In this document: one piece after another, positions 32,801 through 41,800 of the stretch
Layout of the letters: each line of letters starts with the position of its first letter
How positions within the stretch are numbered: the stretch's first letter is position 1
Source: Diphasiastrum complanatum
Lineage: Eukaryota > Streptophyta > Lycopodiopsida > Lycopodiales > Lycopodiaceae
Length of the DNA: 64,000 bases
Direction: 5' to 3'
Assembly (NCBI GenBank): GCA_029204225.1
Contig: CM055100.1
Span: forward strand, 22,564,248-22,628,247
Made by a program: the position numbers and the translations under genes
The notes under the pieces: model-generated
The model's input: the letters and a program-made list of their open reading frames with translations, nothing else
The model's database searches: none
What the model was told of the DNA's origin: nothing

Positions 32801-35800
32801 TCAGGGGTCTGTTTAAGAGCATGAATGTTCTTCCATTTGCTGAGGAAGGTTTGTAGAATATCTGCATTTCTATCCTTCTCTTCCCCATTAAAAGTAGGAG
32901 GCTTTAAATCTTTAAAAACACTGGGGTGAGACCGTAAAGTCTCACCCGAAACTGATGGAAGTGGAGAAGGGGATAACTGAGAAGTGGAGGGAAGGCTTCC
33001 TTTCGCGGAGCTCAAAATCAAGTTTTTGAGTTCAGCGAACGAGTCGTCCACACTGGACTTGAAATTGGCTAATGCCAGCTTCAGTTCATCCACTTCTGTT
33101 ACCAATTGGAGGAACTGCTCCTTGGTAACTAGTTCGTCGAGTTCTTCGGCGAACTGTTCCTGTTCTTCTACTTCCATGGGTTCCTTCCCTTTTCTGTAAG
33201 CCAAGGCTTCTGTTTCAAGTTCGTCGAAGCCTCTCTCCTGGGGTTGATCAGGTCCCTGAGGAGTGGTCATCTTCGAAACTGAAAGAGAGCTACCTTAACT
33301 TCTGAAGGAAAAAAGTCTAAAAGACTAATTTACAACTGTACAAGGGAAAGGAAAGATGACTTAGCTGTTTCTGAGGACTGTACTTCCAAAGAAAGAATGA
33401 AGAGGAACCCTTTCAGCTCTTTTCCCCAAAATTTCAGACCTGCTGTTCCGAAAAATGCCAGTTTGAGGCTTCAAAACGGTACTAAATTTCCCGGTTTTTT
33501 GAGGATAGTAGCTCGCTGGTCTGATTGCAATCCAACTTGTCCACAAAAAGGCAAATCTGAAGTCCAAAAACCCTTCTGAGTTCTGAAATTTCAGAAGTCT
33601 CCTACTCGCTGATCTGGTAGGAATCCTCTTGCTCCAAATCTCTGACGTTGGGGCCCAAAAACTTGTTGAAAAACCAGATTTTCAGAAGCACTGGCAGCGC
33701 TGGCCCTGCTCCTCTTTTTTGGCTTCCAACTCGCTGAGAACCAGTAACTTTTTCCCTGGAAATCGGATGTAGGTCTCTGACTGTACAGCGATGGAGGTGC
33801 TGGCTTCTTCCTACTCGCTGGGAAAACTACGAAGAATCCTCTGAACTCAATGAGAAACAGCTGTTTTTTCAGCGAGTTACCTACACTTGGAATCTAACTC
33901 CTTGCTACTGTGATTTCTCAGTGGAAATCAGAAGTTTGAAGGCTGCTCCTACAGCGATCCTCCTCCTCTATTCCTCTCTGAGAATCTGAGAAACACTTCC
34001 TATCTTCTGATAGCTTTCTCTACTGCTGTCCTAAACTCCCTAGGATGGAGATGGCTCTGATACCAGTGTAATAGATCCTAACACCACAGTAGGGCAAACA
34101 CTAACTGATCCACCCAACCTTGCCTACTCCCTGATATAGAGTAAGCCCCTCCTAGCCCAGTGTGAGGACTGGTAGCATGCAACTGCCAAGTGTCGGCCAC
34201 GTGGCACTGACGTGGCCGACTGCACGTCGGGACCCAACTGGGGGCCCTATCCTGCTGACAGGGTCCCTAGGCTGTGTTAGGCCCGCCATGGCTATGGACC
34301 GTGCTGGGGCACACTACTCACACTGTCTTGCCCTGTTGGTCATGTACACTGGACACGACCCTGACTGTGGTATCTGACCTATCTGTGTTCTCTAGGGTTC
34401 GGCACTGGTTACGAGCTCGTAACACTATGAGCGCTCACTATAGGGACTTGGGGCTCCCGGGCATGGGAGCAGCCCGAGATCCCCTATGTCGCTTCGTGTT
34501 GGTTTTTGGAATTGTAATGGCTTCCACTCTTCCTCTACTGCAGGCGACTTTCAGTCCTATCTTGCTCGTACAGATATTTTACTGCTAGCAGAGACTCATG
34601 AATCTCAATTTCGTCCTCTTCCTATGATGACAGATTTCTCTTGGCACTCAGTTTTTAGACCATTCCTACGAGGGACGACCTCCAGAGGCTCAGGTGAAGT
34701 GGCATGCTTATACAGAGACCAATATAGTCATATTGTTAAGCTGGTTAAGAAAGATCCGTACGCTCGTTTTATATGGTTACAGTTAGTTCGGCATTCCCTA
34801 GGCTTGGCTAGAGATATTTTCCTGGCAGTATGTTATATTGCTCCTCAGAGTTCGACATTTGCAGACTATGGTGGGGACCCTTTTCAGGTTTTATCGAAGG
34901 ATATTTCTATCTTTTCTCCCCAGGGATATGTACTTTTGGCAGGTGACTTTAACGCACGCACGGCCACTAGACAGACGGAATTTCATGCGATGACGGATCA
35001 TCTCCAGCTTCATGCTTTGGATACAAGTCTTGTGCGGACATCACATGATGAGGCTACCCCTTCTACTACATTTGGTGAGCAGCTACTCAGGATTTCCGAG
35101 GCACATTCCTTAGTCATTCTGAATGGTTTATCACAGTGGCCAGATTCAGCACCATTCACTTGTCATCCACATAGTGGCGGACATAGTGTGGTGGATTACT
35201 TCATTGGCTCACCAGCCTTGATTCCTCTCATTCAGAGCTTTACTATACTCTCTCCTACCCTTGCCGATCACTCATTGCTTTTACTCTCTGCTGGCCAGAC
35301 CTCTCCCCTTCGAATCATTCGACCCAAGGCCACTACACTTTTCTTTTCGTACACATCTCATCCCACGCTACATAGTCGCGCTCAACTCTCTTTTGCAAGA
35401 TTTTCCCTTCTCCTCTCTTATTGAGCAACAGGCCAGCTTCTTGTCACTCTCCCTTATACAAGCCGCCACCCAGGCCTTTCCCCCTAAGACATATCCCACT
35501 CATCGAAAGACCTATAACCGATGGTATGACCATGATTGCCACGCCTTACATAAGCAAGTGGTATACGCCATGCATCACTCTCCTAATCTTTTAGTACGCG
35601 TACAAAAGCAATATCGTCATGTAGTTAATAAAAAGAAAAGAGACTCTCTAACAAGAGATGGTCAGAAACTTATAGACTCCCTTTTCTCTTCCTCCTCTCA
35701 TTTCTGGAAAATCTTTTCTAAGAAATCTTCCTTACTTTCACCTATTGATATTGACTCTTGGGTGAAGTATGCTACTTGCTTATACACTACAGATGCTCCG

Positions 35801-38800
35801 CCTATCCCTATCACTCGACCCGCTACATTCTCTCTTTTTACCTCTGACCAAAATGAATTCGCGATTAGTAAAGCCCAATCCCATAAAGCGAAGGACGTCG
35901 ACTCTCTTAACACAGACTTCCTCAAACCTGTCTCCCAGCTTCTCTCTCCTTACATTGCCCACACTTTTAACTTGGCTATTACCTCGGACTTTATGTTTCA
36001 CAGGCTTCTCCTATCATAATGCTTGTTTGAGATAGCCTTAATAGCAAGGAAAAGTAGTAAAACATCTACTCCCAATGGCAAACGGGGCATTCAACAAAGT
36101 GTGTCATTTCTTTGAACTTTGAAACGGCCAGACCTTTTCCAAACAAAATCACAATCCTTTCAACAAGGCATTGCGATTCATTGGAACATAGGTATGTTCT
36201 ACCTTCTCTCTAGCTACTCCTAGGTGCACGTTCATGATTTTGCACTTTCTAAGGTGATCTATTCTGGAGTCACCTTACTCCATCGTAGACAATACGGTTG
36301 CCCTCCAAAAAACCAAATCCTCGAGGTTTGCATAGAATCTAGATTCACATGTAGCCTTTTCCCAGTAACATTAGATGTGGGTGCATATAGTAAATGGAGA
36401 ATCAGTTGCCTTTTACTAAAAAATAAATATGACGGAAATTGCTTGCTCATCAATTGTAGCTGGCCTACTTTCTATTTCTTCCATTATATCACACATAATT
36501 TTCACTAAACAGTTTGAAATTATTATGTCATATTTACTCACATCAAGCTTGTTAGCACCATTGACAACAAAAGCTGCTTGGAATGTAGTTGACATCTTGA
36601 AGCAATTTGTTCTCAACTCTTCAAGGAATTTTGTCGTTACAAAAAAATTTCAAGTCTAACACTGGTCTACATAGTGCGGCAGATCCCTTTTGATTGTGTG
36701 ACTGCTATGAATTTCAATCATGCCTTGAAATCCAGGTCCCTCCTGGGTGCAAAGGCTTAAGCACATCATGGTCCCCAACCCCAAACTTGCTCAAAAGTTA
36801 CAAGCCGCACAACTCTCTTGGACATGGATCGCAGAATACCAATCTAAAAACATCATCAAACTTTTTGAGCTTAATTAAACTTCATTATTTAATAAACATG
36901 TTAAGCGCAAAATTCCGATAGTGAACAAAAAGCAATGATATAGACCTGCTTTCCCATCTGTGGTGCAATAACCGCATAATTTCCATACTTATGCACAACC
37001 TCTGTCAACTTATCCCTATCTCCACCAGTGGTACCCATTACAAATGGTAATCTTCTTTCACAATAAAACTCGGCATTTCCTACAAGAAAACTTTCGTCAT
37101 CAAACAAACAAGACTCGGGAACGCTATCAAACTAGAGAGTCATAAACCAGAAAATTTGCAGTCTTGCAAAGCATCTAGATCACAAATGACGACTCCAAAC
37201 AACACCAAAAAAACTTTGATGTTTCAACAGAATATGTTAAAAAGAGAAATCTCCCAGAAAATATGTGGTTAGTACTAGGCTTTATAAGAATGTTGTCTAC
37301 AGAACTATCCATATTCTTCTGCATCAAGCAAGGAACAGTTAACTAGAAAGTAAGGCCTTGATTAATGTAAAAATTTTAGGCATTTTAAGTTTGCTACGAC
37401 AAGAACAGCGTTTCTATTGAGAAAGATCATCATCAAAATCTATATGATAACTTCATCGCACTTATTTCTCAAGAGTATAGTAGCAATTTCTTTTGCTCCT
37501 CATTTTCTAGTTAGAGAAGGAAGTTGTACTCATCTTTTCATGCACATCTTTCCTCTAATCCCACTTTTTGTTCAGTTGATTTTTATTCCCTTTGTTTGTT
37601 GCCCTATTGCTTATAATTCCAATCCAAAAGGCATTTGATCCCACCAGTGTATGTATGTCTCAACCTCTTGAAGAAAGTCATCACTTTATTACTACTTTTA
37701 TTGCATGCTAAATTAAGCGAGCCCACTCCAACAAATGTTGTGCCCTCTTTTGCTAGAGCTGCATCACCATGTCACTTGCACAGACTCACCATGCATTACC
37801 TACAACTCTACATAAGTTATATATTGGGACTATCCCCTAACTAGTATACCCTTAGGTATTGGGCCATTACCATTAAGGGCATGTCCTTATGGGACCCAAG
37901 TACCCTAAGTTGCCCTAGTCTCTAAAAGGTTCCACTAAGGGCCCCTAGATAGTATATACAGGGTTGTCATTTGCTCATTAGGTAGCTTATGAAATTGGTT
38001 ACTTTCTTAGTCCTAATTAGGTTTCAGCTATCCATGGCTTGTAGGGCTATGTTCTTGAGCACTGTGATGCATCTATGCTATTCTTGTAAGGATTAGTCTT
38101 TACTACCTCATATTTGATCTTTATGCTTCATTGATGCTAAAACCTGTGATTCAATTCATAAGTTGGAATCAGAGCACTTTCCTTTCTTGGTGAGATTGCT
38201 GAGTTTCTCCACGCTTGGTGGATCTCCATTTTTTTTCTGGCCAACCTTTAGGGGATAGTTAGCAGAAGCACTTCCGCTAAACTTGGCAACAAAAAAAAAT
38301 AAAAATAAATCTTTAGTAGAATATTTCCCGTAGCTATTTTAGCGGCCGCTATCTTTTCTAGCAGCTATTTTGGTAGATTTCCTGACTGGTGCCTATTGCA
38401 CTTTTTAGCGCCTTATTTGAGGACGTTTCGGCACTTTTTCATCAGCATCTCTTGCTGGATTTCGACACATTTTAATAGCAATTGTTTGCTGGTTTTTGGC
38501 CTAGATTCTAGCCATTGCATCACCCTCATTTCTGCTTTTTAGGTACCTTGCTGATTTTTCAAGGGCAGCATACCAACCTATGTCCAGTGCCCTACTTGAA
38601 GGTGATATTGACATATTTTTGCACAGTTTCACTTGCTGGTTTCTAGACTCTTTTTGCAGTACCATCGTCTTTTTTAGAGGCCATGGACATTTTGGCAACT
38701 ATCGTGGTTTGCTGAGATCTTCTAGATGAGTGTGCATGTATCCTTCAGTATCATTGTGCTTCTATATATGAGGTTGTCGTACAAGTTTTTTTGCTTGTTT

Positions 38801-41800
38801 GTAAACACACATGATAACTCCATGTAAGTCACTTTCTGTTGCATGCATGTCTGATGTTCTCAGCCGTTTCAGATAGGCTTTAGTGGCAGTTAATGGATAT
38901 CATGAAATCATTTTCACATCTTGTGAAAGTGGTTTTGAAAGTTTTCAGAGCTATATCCACTTTTTTATATATAGCTTTTGATTTTGGACTTTGGATGTTC
39001 ATTTGCATTTTGGAAAATTCTTGAATTGTTGAGATTGAGATTTTTAAACTTCAATATATGCTCACTTTCTGCAATCATAGTGCTTTATTCATGCATGATA
39101 GTTTTCTGTGTCTAGTAATGGCTATATGCCTACTAATGGAATCTCTATTTTCTATATCAAAAAATTCAAACAACTCTGAATCGAGCTATTGTATGTCTAT
39201 ACAATTGAACGTTGTCACGAATCCACAATTGTATGTTATACCAAATGATAGCTACCATTATTGTGAGTTTGTGACCTTCACTTAGGAAGCTATTTTTCAC
39301 TTGATCAGTTTTCCTGATTTAGTTCATATTTCTTTGTAAGGAAACAGCTGGCACTACATCCCAAATAGGGTCCTCCAAGCTATTCTCAGTTGGTCCAACA
39401 GATGCACCAGGCTATTATTCGGTTTGATACACAAAATCATCAGAGGGATGAACAAATACAACAATTAATTGTGACCAATAGTACCCATTTGTACCAGCCG
39501 AATTTCTTTCTCGACAATCGCAAACACAAGAAACTGGAGATAGTGGAACTGTGGTTAAATGGATTGTTAGAGAAGTGGTGTACCACTTTCAAAGGAAAAC
39601 GTCCCATAGACCCAAGGGATGTCACCTTTGAGCTGAACATTATAAGTTGGTAACTGAGTTCAGCGTGTAAATTAATACTAATGAAATAGGTTTCAAATTG
39701 GAGATTGGCATGCAATTGACACCCTCTCTATGTTTTGCAACACAACCAAAAAAGATGTTGTGGTTAGCCTAGAAACTCTTCAGGACTAAATTTCCTATTT
39801 TTCATGTGAAGTTCATTAGCAAAAAGGTCATCTAACTAAGACCTAAGAAGCACGAAGTTATCACCAACTAGGAAACTATTTATTCCAAATGTTTTCCTTG
39901 ACCTTTAAAATTTTGACTAATGTGTACATTCATTTTAAGGAAAACATGCAGAATTTTCAACAGAGACACGTACTTTCAACAGTTTTAAAAAAATTCACAA
40001 TTTACGATCCTCTTTGTTTAAAAACATCGAAGGACAAAGATCAATGATAGATATGCTCAATAAAATCTTTTGCTCACCATTTACTGCATCGGGAAGAGTA
40101 TAGTCAACAACCACAACTTCTGGATATTGTGAAAGCACCATGTCAAGCACCACATGTTTCTCAGATGTATCATGCATATGCACATCCACATTTCCAACAG
40201 TGACATGACGACCTCCTCTTCCTGGACCAGTCAAACTTGAAGGAACTAATTGCAGGCCTGCTTCAAATATTGCAGTTGCAACTGCATGCCCCACCTTTCC
40301 TGAGCAATCATTTACCTACCAAATAGCTTCATCCAATCACCAAGATGTAAACCTCATCTAAAAAAGAAATTTTTTTGCACAAAATAACCAGATTTTTTTG
40401 TTGAATGCCAAAGGATCAAAATTGGCTTTTCCACAAAGTCAACATTAAGCTATCTCTATTTTAGCATTCAAGGTGAATAAAAAGACAAAGCTTTTTCCTT
40501 ATTAACACAGATAATTTACTCATATTCACAAAATTAAGTTACATCACCTTGAAAGGCTAATTCAATTCTTTTGGGCTACAAACTTTCTTCAAAAATTATT
40601 AGGCGAAATTCTATCTCCTATTTTCTATCATTTAAGGATCACTATTATTCTGTACTCTTCAACATTCTGTAAAAACATCTGAAAAACAGAAACAGCTTTA
40701 CTTCTACCTTTATGAAGGTTTCATAGATTTCAGACTTTCATACTTCTTGCTATACTCCCTACAGTTGCATTAGATAACTAGCATATGTAAACATGTTGGA
40801 TATATCTCTCCAAGCCAGAACCTCAAATTCTTCGTTTACTGATTTATTACAAAATGCCTTATCAGTACAAGTCCTACTATTGAAAAATTTCAGAGACTAG
40901 GGATTTGGTAAAAGGTAATTATAGACAATCGCAACAGTTCCATGGTTCGTCACTTGTGCATGTAATATTGTTGGACAGATCATTCGTTTCCAGTGTTCCC
41001 TCTATCAGATTATCACCGGTTGCTTCACCCCGTTGAATCAGTAGGATGTATATTCCCATCCACTGCACATGAATCTTACTTGACTCCATATGTAACTAGC
41101 ATCGTCAATATATACAAATGCTACAAAGAAAAGTGGAATCTCATTGAAAAGAGATCAGATTTCTGCTTCCTAGCAGATATGTCATGATCTCACATCTTGA
41201 GCGGATCAAAACGACACTCAGAGAGTTGAAGAAAGATGTTACAACACATTAGCAATCACGGCAACTGAGAACAAGATTGAGCAGCACCACACCAACGTTC
41301 AATCATGGGCAGTTGTTCTCAGAAACCCGAACAAATCTGGTAATCTGGCACCCCAGCTTCTTTCAATTTAGCTACTTTCATCAAGAGCCAATTGCAAGAT
41401 TAACATTTGTGTACAAGGCATACCTTATTTACTTGATGTGATCGTGGAAGCTAAAAAGTTTTTGGATTTTAACCTCCAACACCACATCACATACACAGCC
41501 CGGCGAACTAAGAAAGACACCAGCACACTCGCCTACGTTACATCAACGGGAGGTGCTACAACAACAACCTAAGTTGCAAAGTACTACTATCTATATGGAC
41601 CAAGACAGTTGAAGAACACAGAAAAAATCATCCAAGAAGCCAAAGCCACGGGGCAATATCTTATCTACAGGAACAATTGTATACATTTCGTCGAAAGCAA
41701 ATCAACTTTTGATACTAGTGTCAATTTCTAATAGTTACTGAGATAGATTCAATGAGTCAAAGTGTTGTCCAGTTTTGACTCTATAAATGGTTGTGTTTTT

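Larger units (their letters stand above)
29011..34424 (-). mobile_element. Chromovirus A2, 3'-truncated copy of A
   Basis: A second member of family A, on the minus strand, keeps its 5' LTR (34067-34424), primer site (complement of 34053-34065), leader and most of gag-pol. The last 172 or so codons, the polypurine tract and the 3' LTR are gone, replaced by element D sequence. The coding part is almost identical to A, so this copy is also young, and the truncation must be younger still. Confidence 0.93.

Noticed and set aside
28984-34424. D/A2 as one chimeric element formed by template switching
   Set aside because: The two ends carry unrelated LTRs and flanks that do not match (atcgc against ctatg). 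The junction has end-joining filler. A deletion between two separate insertions is simpler.
34274-34588. Repeated small ORF beginning [17 protein letters not shown], seen also at 78-, 14280- and 20462-
   Set aside because: It is the antisense or sense reading of the family-A LTR, which occurs four times. The repetition is explained by the LTR.
36416-36616. Minus-strand ORF of 66 codons in intron 3
   Set aside because: No motif, no splice support, and not a continuation of dapB, whose exon 3 joins exon 4 without a gap.
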